64,000 bases of DNA from Nocardioides marinisabuli (GTDB taxonomy: Bacteria; Actinomycetota; Actinomycetes; Propionibacteriales; Nocardioidaceae): contig NZ_CP059163.1 in assembly GCF_013466785.1 (NCBI RefSeq), forward strand, positions 1,798,001-1,862,000, given 5' to 3'. The position numbers and the translations under genes were made by a program. Of the stretch, positions 54,726 through 63,008 are shown in pieces. Numbering within the stretch: the stretch's first letter is position 1; each line of letters starts with the position of its first letter. The notes below the pieces were generated by a model. The model saw nothing but the letters and a program-made list of their open reading frames with translations, searched no databases and was not told where the DNA came from.

Positions 54726-56090
54726 ATGGGCACCACGACAAAGCGGCTCGCCGCAGCCGCCATCGCACCCGCGGTGGCAGGCCTCGTACTCAGCGGATGC
54801 GCAGGCGCCGGTGGGGGCGGGGAGGCCGGCACCGACGGGGAGGGTGGCGCGATCACCGTCCTCATGGTCGGCAACCCGCAGATGCAGGACATCCAGCAGA
54901 TCACCGAGGACACCTTCACCGCCGACACCGGCATCGAGGTCAACTACACGGTGCTGCCCGAGAACGAGCTGCGCGACAAGGTCACCCAGGACGTCGCCAC
55001 CGGCGCCGGGCAGTACGACGTGGTCTCGGTGGGCGCCTACGAGGTGCCGATCTGGGCCAAGAACGGCTGGCTCAAGCCGCTCGACGAGTACGTCGAGGGC
55101 GACGACGACTACGACGTCGACGACCTGCTCGACCCGATGATCGCCTCGCTGTCCTCCGACGACCAGCTCTACGCGCTCCCCTTCTACGGCGAGTCCTCGT
55201 TCCTGATGTACCGCAAGGACGTGCTCGAGGACGAGGGCCTCGAGATGCCCGAGCGGCCCACCTGGGACGAGGTCGCCGACATCGCAGCCGAGGTCGACGG
55301 CGCCCAGCCGGGCATGAAGGGGATCTGCCTGCGCGGGCTGCCGGGCTGGGGCGAGATGTTCGCCCCGCTCACCACGGTGGTCAACACGTTCGGTGGCACC
55401 TGGTTCACCGAGGACTGGGAGGCCCAGGTCGACGGCCCCGAGTTCACCGAGGCCGTGCAGTTCTACGTCGACCTGGTGCGCGAGCACGGTGAGGCCGGCG
55501 CCTCGCAGGCGGGCTTCACCGAGTGCCTCAACGCGATGAGCCAGAGCAAGGTCGCGATGTGGTACGACGCCACCTCGGCCGCCGGCTCCCTGGAGGACCC
55601 CAAGGTCAGCAACGTGGCCGGGAAGATCGGCTACGCCTTCGCGCCGGTCAAGGAGACCGACTCCAGCGGCTGGCTGTGGACCTGGTCGTGGGCGATGCCC
55701 GAGACCACCACCAACTCCGACGCGGCCGCCGAGTTCATGAAGTGGGCCACCTCGAAGGAGTACGAGCAGACCGTCGGCGAGGAGCTCGGCTGGTCGCGGC
55801 TGCCCGCGGGCAAGCGTGAGAGCACCTACGAGATCCCCGAGTACCAGGAGGTCTCGGAGGCCTTCGGCCCGATCACGCTGCAGGCCATCGAGGAGGCCGA
55901 CCCGACCGACCCGGGCGTCCAGCCCCGCCCGACCGTGGGCGTCCAGTTCGTCGGCATCCCCGAGTTCGCCGACCTCGGCACCAAGGTCTCGCAGGAGATC
56001 TCGGCCGCCATCGCCGGCAGGGGCACCGTCGAGGAGGCGCTGGCCCAGGGCCAGGAGCTCGCCGAGGAGGTCGCGGCCGAGTACCAGTGA
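54726..56090 (+). CDS. Polyol/sugar ABC transporter substrate-binding lipoprotein
   Basis: A 454-residue solute-binding protein of the CUT1 type. The signal peptide ends in lipobox LSGC (cysteine near residue 24), then a glycine-rich linker. ITEDTFTADTGIEVNYTVLPENELRDKVTQDVATGAGQYDVVSVGAYEVPIW fits sorbitol/mannitol-binding proteins of the SmoE/MtlE group (in pieces). Mannitol or sorbitol is inferred from the dehydrogenase at the operon end. A strong hairpin follows the gene. Confidence 0.88.
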   Translation: MGTTTKRLAAAAIAPAVAGLVLSGCAGAGGGGEAGTDGEGGAITVLMVGNPQMQDIQQITEDTFTADTGIEVNYTVLPENELRDKVTQDVATGAGQYDVVSVGAYEVPIWAKNGWLKPLDEYVEGDDDYDVDDLLDPMIASLSSDDQLYALPFYGESSFLMYRKDVLEDEGLEMPERPTWDEVADIAAEVDGAQPGMKGICLRGLPGWGEMFAPLTTVVNTFGGTWFTEDWEAQVDGPEFTEAVQFYVDLVREHGEAGASQAGFTECLNAMSQSKVAMWYDATSAAGSLEDPKVSNVAGKIGYAFAPVKETDSSGWLWTWSWAMPETTTNSDAAAEFMKWATSKEYEQTVGEELGWSRLPAGKRESTYEIPEYQEVSEAFGPITLQAIEEADPTDPGVQPRPTVGVQFVGIPEFADLGTKVSQEISAAIAGRGTVEEALAQGQELAEEVAAEYQ

Positions 56091-56096
56091 CCACGC

Positions 56097-56128
56097 CCGG
56101 GCGGGTCGGCGCGAGCCGGCCCGCCCGG
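56097..56128 (+). terminator. Strong hairpin after the binding-protein gene
   Basis: CCGGGCGGGTCGGC and GCCGGCCCGCCCGG pair over 14 bp (one G-T pair) around a GCGA loop, 7 nt after the stop. Such hairpins often stabilise or partly end transcripts so that the binding protein is made in excess over the permeases. Confidence 0.7.
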
Positions 56129-56211
56129 TCCCCGCGCCGGCGTCGCCGACGTAGACCCCGCTCCACCCGCCCCATCTCGCACCACGTCGAGACCGCCCGA
56201 CCGGAGGACGC

Positions 56212-57216
56212 ATGAGTGCCACCGCCACCCCGGCGCCGGAGGACCAGGCCCGTTCGGGCCACCGCTCCCGCCCGCCTCGCCACGAGCTGACCCGCGCCCA
56301 GAAGTGGCGTCGCCGCGGCCCGCTGATGCCGGCGCTGATCTTCACGATCATCGTCACCCAGCTGCCGTTCCTGCTCACCATCGCCATCTCGACGCTGAAC
56401 TGGAACGTGCTGCAGCCCGGGGACAAGAACTTCCTCGGGATGGGCAACTTCAGCTCGTTCGCCGGGTTCGACAACTACCGGACCGTCTTCACCGACAGCC
56501 GGCTGCGCGACGCCGTGGTCAACACCATGGTGCTCACCGTCTCGGTGGTCCTGATCAGCATGCTGCTGGGCCTGATGCTCGCGCTGCTGCTGGACCGCAA
56601 GTTCCCCGGTCGCGGCCTGGCCCGCACGCTGCTGATCGCACCGTTCCTGGTGATGCCGGTGGCCTCCGCGCTGATCTGGAAGCACGCCCTCTACAACCCC
56701 GACTACGGCCTGTTCAACGGCACGCTCAACTGGGTCTGGCAGCTGTTCGGGGCCGAGGAGGGACCGGTCATCGACTACGTCTCGACCTTCCCGATGCCGG
56801 CGGTCATCGCCGCGCTGGTCTGGCAGTGGACGCCGTTCATGATGCTGATCCTGCTCGCCGGGCTGCAGTCGCAGCCGGGTGACGTGCTCGAGGCCGCCAA
56901 GATCGACCGGGCCTCGGGGATGCAGACCTTCCGCTTCATCACCCTGCCGCACCTGCGCCGCTACATCGAGCTGTCCATCCTGCTCGGCTCGATCTACGTC
57001 CTGCAGACCTTCGACGCCATCTTCACCATCACCCAGGGCGGCCCCGGCTCGGCGACGACCAACCTGCCCTACGAGATCTACCTGACCCTGTTCCGCAAGT
57101 TCGAGTACGGCGAGGCCGCTGCGGCCGGCGTCGTGGTCGTCATCGGCTCCATCGTCGTGGCGACCTTCGCCCTGCGGGTCATCTCGTCCCTCTTCAGCGA
57201 GGAGCACCAGCGATGA
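56212..57216 (+). CDS. Polyol ABC transporter permease 1
   Basis: A 334-residue CUT1 permease (MalF/SmoF-like) with six membrane segments; a polar tail of about 35 residues precedes the first (ALIFTIIVTQLPFLLTIAIS). The cytoplasmic coupling loop EAAKIDRASGMQTFRFITLPHLRRYI is the EAA motif. ATG 56212 follows GGAGGA. It overlaps the next permease as ATGA. Confidence 0.92.
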   Translation: MSATATPAPEDQARSGHRSRPPRHELTRAQKWRRRGPLMPALIFTIIVTQLPFLLTIAISTLNWNVLQPGDKNFLGMGNFSSFAGFDNYRTVFTDSRLRDAVVNTMVLTVSVVLISMLLGLMLALLLDRKFPGRGLARTLLIAPFLVMPVASALIWKHALYNPDYGLFNGTLNWVWQLFGAEEGPVIDYVSTFPMPAVIAALVWQWTPFMMLILLAGLQSQPGDVLEAAKIDRASGMQTFRFITLPHLRRYIELSILLGSIYVLQTFDAIFTITQGGPGSATTNLPYEIYLTLFRKFEYGEAAAAGVVVVIGSIVVATFALRVISSLFSEEHQR

Positions 57217-58150
57217 GCACACGAACCCCCGCCCAGGCCGACCCGCTCGACGCCCACGGCGCCGACCCCGGCGACGTCGCCGAGGGCATCGCGCCACCGC
57301 GGCCCAGAAGCGCCGCCGCCGGCGCAGCAGCGGCGGCGACGGCGATCGGGCCGGGTGGCGCTGGGCCACGCTGGCCTGGGTGCTGACCCTGCTCTTCGTC
57401 GCCCCGGTCTTCTGGATGGTCCTGACCTCGTTCCACCAGGAGTCCGACGCCGCGACCAGCCCGCCGTCGATCTTCGCGCCGCTGAGCTTCGACAACTACG
57501 CGGCCGTCTTCGACCGGGGGGCCAGCACCTTCCTGATCAACTCCGCGATCGCCAGCGGCGTCTCGACGCTGCTGGTCCTGATCCTGGCGGTCCCGGCGGC
57601 GTACGCGCTGTCGATCCGGCCGGTGGAGAAGTGGACCGACGTGATGTTCTTCTTCCTCTCCACCAAGTTCCTGCCGCCGATCGCCGCGCTGCTGCCGGTC
57701 TACCTGATCGTCAAGCAGATCGGTGGGCTCGACAACGTCTTCACGCTGGTCATCCTGTACACGGCGATGAACATGCCGATCGCGGTCTGGATGATGCAGT
57801 CCTTCCTGGCCGAGATCCCGCCCGAGATCCTCGAGGCCGCCCAGGTCGACGGTGCCGGCTTCCTGCGCACCGTGTGGAGCATCGTGACGCCGATGGCCTC
57901 GCCGGGCCTGGCCGCGACCGCGCTGATCTGCTTCATCTTCAGCTGGAACGAGTTCATGTTCGCGGTGAACCTGACGGCCACGGTCTCCGCGACCTCGCCG
58001 ATCTTCCTGGTCGGGTTCATCTCCAGCCAGGGCCTGTTCCTGGCCAAGCTGTGCGCCGCGGCCACCCTGGTCTCGCTGCCGGTGATGATCGCCGGGTTCG
58101 CAGCGCAGGACAAGCTCGTCCGCGGTCTGTCCCTGGGAGCCGTCAAGTGA
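57213..58150 (+). CDS. Polyol ABC transporter permease 2, apparent N-terminal frameshift
   Basis: A CUT1 permease (MalG/SmoG-like), about 312 residues if repaired. ATG 57213 overlaps the previous stop and encodes MSTRTPAQADPLDAHG, but that frame ends at about 57383. The body is in another frame: AQKRRRRRSSGGDGD, then the first membrane segment ATLAWVLTLLFVAPVFW, the EAA loop EAAQVDGAGFLRTVWSIVTP and the end at 58150. One base lost near 57290 explains this. A GTG at 57380 could start a shorter protein, but in the middle of the first membrane segment. Confidence 0.85.
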
Positions 58151-59649
58151 GCGCTGCCACCACCGCCCGCACCCCCCTGCGCCAGGACACCCTGGCGCAG
58201 GTGGGGGAGCGGGTCCCCGTCCCGACGTACGACCGCGGCGCGCTGCGCCACGGGATCGCCCACCTCGGCGTGGGCGGCTTCCACCGCGCCCACCAGGCGA
58301 TGTACCTCGACGAGCTGATGAACCGCGGGGAGGCGCTCGACTGGGCCATCACCGGCGTCGGGCTGATGCCCGGCGACGCCCGGATGGCCGAGGCGATGGC
58401 CGCCCAGGACTGCCTCTACACCGTGGTGGTCAAGCACCCCGACGGCTCGCGGGAGCCCCGGGTGGTCGGCTCGATGGTCGACTACCTCTTCGCCCCCGAG
58501 CGCGGGGCCGAGGTGCTCGACCTGCTCGCCGACCCCGCCACCCGCATCGTGTCGCTCACGGTCACCGAGGGCGGCTACCACGTCCACCAGGTCACCGGCG
58601 AGCTCGACGCCGACGACGACGGGCTGCGCCACGACCTCGCGCTGGCCGACGGCGAGCTGCCCGTCACCGCGTTCGGGTACGTCGTCGAGGCGCTGGCCCG
58701 CCGCCGGGCCGCCGGCACGGCGCCGTTCACGGTGATGTCGTGCGACAACATCCAGGGCAACGGCCACGTCGCCAGCCGGATGCTCACCGCGTTCGCGCGG
58801 CTGCGCGACCCCGCGCTGGCCGACTGGATCGCCGCCGAGGTGCGCTTCCCCAACTCGATGGTCGACCGGATCACCCCGGTCACCACCCCCGAGGACCGCG
58901 AGGACCTGGCCGCCCACTCGGGCGTCGCGGACGCCTGGCCGGTCGTCTGCGAGCCGTTCACCCAGTGGGTGCTGGAGGACGACTTCGTCGGGGGCGATCG
59001 CCCGGCGCTCGAGGACGTCGACGTGCAGGTGGTGCCCGACGTGACGCCGTACGAGCTGATGAAGCTGCGGCTGCTCAACGCCGGTCACCAGGCGCTGGCC
59101 TACCTCGGCGTGCTCGCGGGCTACACCTACGCCCACGAGGCGGCCGCCGACCCGCTCCTGGAGCGCTACCTGCTCGGCTACATGGAGCAGGAGGCCAGCC
59201 CGACGCTGGCGCCGCTGCCCGGGCTCGACCTCGACGCCTACCGGCACCGGCTCATCGAGCGCTTCGCCAACCCCGAGATCCGCGACACCCTGGCCCGGCT
59301 GTGCGCCGAGAGCTCCGACCGCATCCCCAAGTGGCTGCTGCCGGTGGTCCGCGAGCGGCTCGCGGCCGGTGGCGAGGTGCGGCACGCCGCGCTGACGGTG
59401 GCCGCCTGGTCGCGCTACGCCGAGGCGGTCGACGAGCAGGGGCAGCCGATCGAGGTCGTCGACCGGCGCCGCGACGCGGTGCTGGCGCGGGCCCGTGCCC
59501 AGGCGGAGGACCCGCTGGCCTTCCTGCGCGACCCCGACCTCTTCGGCGACCTCGTCGACGAGCCGGGGTTCACCGGCCCCTACCTCGAGGCACGCGCGCT
59601 GCTGCACCAGGTCGGCGCCAAGGAGACCCTGCGCCGCTGGGTCGGCTGA
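58147..59649 (+). CDS. Mannitol/arabinitol-type polyol dehydrogenase
   Basis: A 500-residue long-chain secondary-alcohol dehydrogenase that oxidises D-mannitol to fructose or a related polyol to its ketose with NAD. HLGVGGFHRAHQAMYLDEL (about 39-57) is the nucleotide-binding opening. The catalytic Lys, Asn and His fall in MKLRLLNAGHQALAYLG, with Lys near 305. GTG 58147 overlaps the permease stop. It is the only enzyme of this operon; no kinase is present, so the ketose must be used elsewhere. Confidence 0.92.
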   Translation: MSAATTARTPLRQDTLAQVGERVPVPTYDRGALRHGIAHLGVGGFHRAHQAMYLDELMNRGEALDWAITGVGLMPGDARMAEAMAAQDCLYTVVVKHPDGSREPRVVGSMVDYLFAPERGAEVLDLLADPATRIVSLTVTEGGYHVHQVTGELDADDDGLRHDLALADGELPVTAFGYVVEALARRRAAGTAPFTVMSCDNIQGNGHVASRMLTAFARLRDPALADWIAAEVRFPNSMVDRITPVTTPEDREDLAAHSGVADAWPVVCEPFTQWVLEDDFVGGDRPALEDVDVQVVPDVTPYELMKLRLLNAGHQALAYLGVLAGYTYAHEAAADPLLERYLLGYMEQEASPTLAPLPGLDLDAYRHRLIERFANPEIRDTLARLCAESSDRIPKWLLPVVRERLAAGGEVRHAALTVAAWSRYAEAVDEQGQPIEVVDRRRDAVLARARAQAEDPLAFLRDPDLFGDLVDEPGFTGPYLEARALLHQVGAKETLRRWVG

Positions 59650-59687
59650 TTTCGCCCGAGCGCGGCGCCTCCGGTACATTCACCGGC

Positions 59688-59775
59688 GGTGGCGTGTCCG
59701 AGAGGCCGAAGGTGCATCACTCGAAATGATGTGTGGGGAAACCCACCGTGGGTTCAAATCCCACCGCCACCGCCA
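59688..59775 (+). tRNA. tRNA-Ser (CGA)
   Basis: A class II tRNA with encoded CCA. The acceptor GGTGGCG pairs with CGCCACC (59765-59771), followed by G and CCA. The anticodon loop CTCGAAA gives CGA (reads UCG). The long variable arm (TGTGGGGAAACCCACC region) and T arm GTGGG-TTCAAAT-CCCAC are intact. TACATT at 59675-59680 may be its -10 box. Confidence 0.96.
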
Positions 59776-59782
59776 GCTGGGC

Positions 59783-59815
59783 CGAACGCCCCGGAGCACC
59801 GCTCCGGGGCGTTCG
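59783..59815 (+). terminator. Perfect 15-bp hairpin terminator after tRNA-Ser
   Basis: CGAACGCCCCGGAGC and its exact complement flank a 3-nt loop (ACC), starting 8 nt after the CCA end. GTTCG closes the stem; no T-run. Confidence 0.85.
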
Positions 59816-59867
59816 TCGTGCGTGGGGTGGACCCACCGGCGGCGCCGCACCGGGCAGGATGTGCGCC

Positions 59868-60401
59868 GTGAACCTCTTCGAGCTCGACGGCAAGCGACCC
59901 TCCGTGCACCCCGAGGCCTGGGTGGCCCCCACCGCGACCCTCATCGGCGAGGTGGTCGTCGAGAAGGACGCCAGCATCTGGTACGGCGTCGTGGTGCGCG
60001 CCGACGTCTGCTCGATCGTGGTGCGCGAGGGCACCAACGTGCAGGACAACTCGGTGCTGCACGCCGCCCCCGGCGAGCACCTGGTCATCGGCCCGAACGC
60101 CACGATCGGGCACGGCTGCGTCGTGCACTGCAGCGAGGTGGGCGAGCAGGCGCTGGTCGGCAACGGCTCGACGCTGCTCGACGGGGCCCGCATCGGCGGC
60201 GGCACCCTCGTCGCGGCCGGGTCGGTGGTCACCCCGGGCACCGAGATCCCCGCCGGCGTGGTCGCGGCCGGCGTCCCGTGCAAGGTGGTCAAGCCGATCG
60301 AGGGCACCAGCTCCCAGCAGTGGGTCGAGCACAACGCGGCCGGCTACCAGGAGCTGGCCCGCCACCACGCCACGAGCGCCCGGCGGGTCGAGGGCTCGTG
60401 A
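59868..60401 (+). CDS. Gamma-type carbonic anhydrase family protein
   Basis: A 177-residue left-handed beta-helix protein with hexapeptide repeats (from about residue 15 to 140). ADVCSIVVREGTNVQDNSVLHA and ATIGHGCVVHCSEVG carry the histidines expected to bind zinc in gamma carbonic anhydrases; family members can also be acyltransferases. I choose GTG 59868 because CAGGAT lies 7 nt upstream; ATG 59859, three codons earlier, overlaps that box. Its stop overlaps the crotonase start. Confidence 0.9.
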   Translation: MNLFELDGKRPSVHPEAWVAPTATLIGEVVVEKDASIWYGVVVRADVCSIVVREGTNVQDNSVLHAAPGEHLVIGPNATIGHGCVVHCSEVGEQALVGNGSTLLDGARIGGGTLVAAGSVVTPGTEIPAGVVAAGVPCKVVKPIEGTSSQQWVEHNAAGYQELARHHATSARRVEGS

Positions 60402-61198
60402 GCCCGGCGGCGTACGACCCGGAGCCGGGGGCGGTGCGGGTCGAGGTCGACGGCCCGGTCACCACGGTGGTCCTGCACCGCCCGCACGCCCGCAACGCCG
60501 TCGACGGACCCACCGCCACCGCGCTGGCCGACGCATTCCGTGCCTTCGAGGCCGACGAGACCCAGCACGTCGCGGTGCTGTGGGGCGACGGCGGCACGTT
60601 CTGCGCCGGCGCCGACCTCAAGGCCGTCGGCACCGAGCGGGGCAACCGGGTGCTCGACCCGGCCGACGGGGTCGACGCGCCGATGGGGCCGACCCGGATG
60701 CGGCTCTCGAAGCCGGTGGTCGCCGCCATCGAGGGGTACGCCGTCGCCGGCGGCCTCGAGCTCGCCGCCTGGGCCGACCTGCGGGTGGCCGCGACCGACG
60801 CCGTCCTGGGTGTCCTCTGCCGGCGCTGGGGCGTGCCGCTCATCGACGGCGGCACGGTGCGCCTGCCGCGCCTCATCGGCACCAGCCGGGCCCTCGACCT
60901 GGTGCTCACCGGCCGCGAGGTCGGCGCCGAGGAGGCCGAGCGGATCGGCCTGGTCAACCGCCTCGTGGCCCCCGGCACCGCGCGGGCCGAGGCCGAGGCC
61001 CTGGCCCACCACCTCGCCGCGCTGCCCCAGGAGTGCCTGCGCCGCGACCGGGCCTCGGTGCTCGACCAGCACGGTCTCGACGAGGAGGCCGCCCTGGCGG
61101 TCGAGCTCGACCACGGCCGGGTCTCCCTCGCGGCCGGGGCCCTCGACGGGGCCGCCCGCTTCGCCGCTGGCGCCGGCCGGCACGGCGGGCCGGTCTGA
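60398..61198 (+). CDS. Enoyl-CoA hydratase/isomerase family protein
   Basis: A 266-residue crotonase-fold enzyme. VVLHRPHARNAVDGPTATAL, GGTFCAGADLKAVG (oxyanion hole) and AIEGYAVAGGLELAAWADLRVA are the family blocks. In the third block, GLELA at the usual first catalytic-Glu position is present; the second Glu is not clearly conserved (VPLIDGGTVRLP), so hydratase activity is uncertain. The GTG start overlaps the upstream stop. Substrate unknown; it is likely a member of fatty-acid or aromatic degradation. Confidence 0.88.
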   Translation: MSPAAYDPEPGAVRVEVDGPVTTVVLHRPHARNAVDGPTATALADAFRAFEADETQHVAVLWGDGGTFCAGADLKAVGTERGNRVLDPADGVDAPMGPTRMRLSKPVVAAIEGYAVAGGLELAAWADLRVAATDAVLGVLCRRWGVPLIDGGTVRLPRLIGTSRALDLVLTGREVGAEEAERIGLVNRLVAPGTARAEAEALAHHLAALPQECLRRDRASVLDQHGLDEEAALAVELDHGRVSLAAGALDGAARFAAGAGRHGGPV

Positions 61199-61312
61199 CG
61201 GCCGAGCAGTCACTTTCGAACCATCCACCGGTCACTTGTGAACCCGGCGCGTCCACCCGGGTGGACCGGAAGTGACTGCTCGAGGGTTCAGAAGTGACTG
61301 CTCGGCCGTCAG
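61195..61312. repeat. Inverted 22-bp-period array covering both stop codons of convergent genes
   Basis: A perfect 21-bp inverted repeat: CTGACGGCCGAGCAGTCACT plus T at 61195-61215 and its complement at 61292-61312. Each arm contains the stop codon of the gene entering it. GTCACTT recurs at 61209 and 61231 and the complement GAAGTGACTGCTCG at 61269 and 61291, both with a 22-bp period. The middle holds the perfect palindrome GTCCACCCGGGTGGAC (61251-61266). It may act as a bidirectional terminator. Confidence 0.85.
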
Positions 61313-61653
61313 GTGAGGGGGCGGGCGCAGACGGCGACCAGCGTGCCCGAGGCCGTCCCCTCGTCCGCCGCCCAGCCGCGCTCGAAGTCGACCATCCGCA
61401 GGGCGCCCTCCTCGGAGCGCAGCACCGCCGAGGCCGGTACGGCGCCGTCCTCGAGGCCGGCCGTCGAGCACCCGTGCAGCGTCATCAGCCGGTCCAGGCG
61501 GTCACTCGTGGGGTCGGAGGGTGAGACCGAGGGGGAGGGGGCGCCGGTGAGGGTGCCGGTCAGCACGGCGACGACCGCCAGCACGGCGCCGAGCTTGACC
61601 GCGCCCAGCAGGAGACGCCTGCGGGGGCCGGGGGAGGGGCGGGGGGAGCTCAC
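61309..61653 (-). CDS. Small membrane-anchored protein with a C-terminal CST domain
   Basis: A 114-residue protein of unknown function. A basic N-terminus and one membrane segment (LLLGAVKLGAVLAVVAVLTGTL) are followed by a proline/serine linker and a 55-residue domain (LMTLHGCSTAGLEDGAVPAS, then MVDFERGWAADEGTASGTLVAVC). GTG 61653 is set by TAAAAT 7 nt upstream. The same domain occurs in the next locus on this strand, so these are paralogs. Nothing here suggests an enzyme; the domain would sit outside the membrane if the anchor is a signal-anchor. Confidence 0.7.
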   Translation of the reverse strand: MSSPRPSPGPRRRLLLGAVKLGAVLAVVAVLTGTLTGAPSPSVSPSDPTSDRLDRLMTLHGCSTAGLEDGAVPASAVLRSEEGALRMVDFERGWAADEGTASGTLVAVCARPLT

Positions 61654-61660
61654 TGCCTCG

Positions 61661-61666
61661 ATTTTA
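61661..61666 (-). promoter_or_regulatory. -10 box (TAAAAT) of the small membrane-anchored protein
   Basis: On the minus strand TAAAAT ends 7 nt before GTG 61653; it is the most consensus-like box of the leaderless set. Confidence 0.6.
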
Positions 61667-61691
61667 CTCGCGCGGTGGTGACGGGTAGGGC

Positions 61692-62128
61692 TCATGCGTC
61701 CTCGGCCGCCCGGGTGCCGAGGCACACCGCGACGAGGGTCCCGGGCCGCACCCCCTCGTGGGCCGCCCAGCCGCGGGCGAAGCCCACCACCCGCAGCTGC
61801 CCGCGGGGGGTGCGCAGCAGGGCGGCCGAGGGCAGGGAGCCGTCGAGGAAGCCGGTGGTGGAGCAGCGGTGGTCGGCCATCAGGTCGGCACCTGGGCGAC
61901 CGGGTCGGGGCCCGCCGGGGACGCCGGCTCGGCCTGGCCGTGCACGCCCAGGGCGACGCTCACCACCGTCGCGAGCGCGCCCCAGCGGAACAGGCGCAGC
62001 CCGCGCAGCACGGCCCGCGACGGGGCGGGGGCGACGAGGCGGTCGGGGACGGGCACACGGGTCCAACGAGCCAGGGTGAGCCGGGTCACGAGCCGGTCCG
62101 GCCCAGGCGTGGGACAGGATGGGCCCAT
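61692..62128 (-). pseudogene. Paralogous small membrane-anchored protein, apparent frameshift
   Basis: Two overlapping short frames together look like the neighbour at 61309-61653. The first (ATG 62128 or GTG 62089, to the TGA at 61880) has a membrane segment (LFRWGALATVVSVALGV) and a linker ending PVAQV. The second (from ATG 61880 to 61692) has DLMADHRCSTTGFLDGSLPS and GFARGWAAHEGVRPGTLVAVC, matching the CST domain of the paralog. Adding one base near 61885 joins them into a single protein of about 130-145 residues. Alternatively they are two coupled small proteins (TGATG overlap). Confidence 0.65.
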
Positions 62129-63002
62129 GACCTGGTTCAGCTCGCCGACCGACGCCGCCGACCGCCTGGGTGCGACCGGCTACCTCACCGACGCGGCGAC
62201 CGCGACGACGACGTACCTGGCGGGGGCGCTGGAGAAGCCGCTGCTCATCGAGGGCCCGGCCGGTGTCGGCAAGACCGAGCTGGCCAAGGCGGTGGCCCGC
62301 GCGAACGGCGCCGAGCTGGTGCGGCTGCAGTGCTACGAGGGGCTCGACGAGGCCCGCGCGCTCTACGAGTGGAACTACAAGAAGCAGCTGCTGCGCATCC
62401 AGGCCAGCCAGGGAACCGACGCGTCGTGGGACGAGACCCACGACGACATCTTCACCGACGAGTTCCTGCTGACCCGGCCGCTGCTCACGGCGATCCGCCG
62501 CGAGGAGCCGACCGTCCTGCTCATCGACGAGGTCGACAAGACCGACGTCGAGGTCGAGGGGCTGCTGCTCGAGGTGCTCTCCGACTTCCAGGTCACGATC
62601 CCCGAGATGGGCACCGTGGCCGCGGTGCGCCGCCCGTTCGTGGTGCTGACCTCCAACGCGACCCGCGAGCTGTCGGAGGCGGTCAAGCGCCGCTGCCTCT
62701 ACCTGCACCTGGACTACCCCGACTCCGAGCGCGAGCGCGAGATCGTCGTCTCGCAGGTGCCCGGCCTCGAGGAGGCGGTCGCCACCCAGCTCGTCGCCAT
62801 GGTCGCGCGGCTGCGCGAGCTGGAGCTGAAGAAGGCGCCGTCGATCGCGGAGTCCGTCGACTGGGCGCGCACCCTCATCGCCCTCGAGATCAGCGACCTC
62901 GACGACGCGGCCGTCAACGCGACGCTCGGCGTGGTGCTCAAGCACGTCTCCGACCAGGAGCGCGCGGTCAAGGAGCTGCGCCTCGACCGCGCGGGGCGCT
63001 GA
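62127..63002 (+). CDS. MoxR-family AAA+ ATPase
   Basis: A 291-residue AAA+ ATPase of the MoxR group, thought to act as a chaperone with VWA-domain proteins. Walker A GPAGVGKTE is near 43-51, Walker B VLLIDEVDK near 130, sensor 1 VVLTSNATRELSEAVKRRC near 175. ATG 62127 lies 6 nt after CAGGAT. It is 6 nt upstream of a VWA gene, the usual MoxR-VWA pair. It resembles the CoxD-like branch linked to CoxE-like VWA proteins. Confidence 0.92.
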   Translation: MTWFSSPTDAADRLGATGYLTDAATATTTYLAGALEKPLLIEGPAGVGKTELAKAVARANGAELVRLQCYEGLDEARALYEWNYKKQLLRIQASQGTDASWDETHDDIFTDEFLLTRPLLTAIRREEPTVLLIDEVDKTDVEVEGLLLEVLSDFQVTIPEMGTVAAVRRPFVVLTSNATRELSEAVKRRCLYLHLDYPDSEREREIVVSQVPGLEEAVATQLVAMVARLRELELKKAPSIAESVDWARTLIALEISDLDDAAVNATLGVVLKHVSDQERAVKELRLDRAGR

Positions 63003-63008
63003 CCCACG

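Noticed and set aside
59689..59871. Short plus-strand coding frame
   Set aside because: It is the tRNA-Ser gene and its terminator read as codons.
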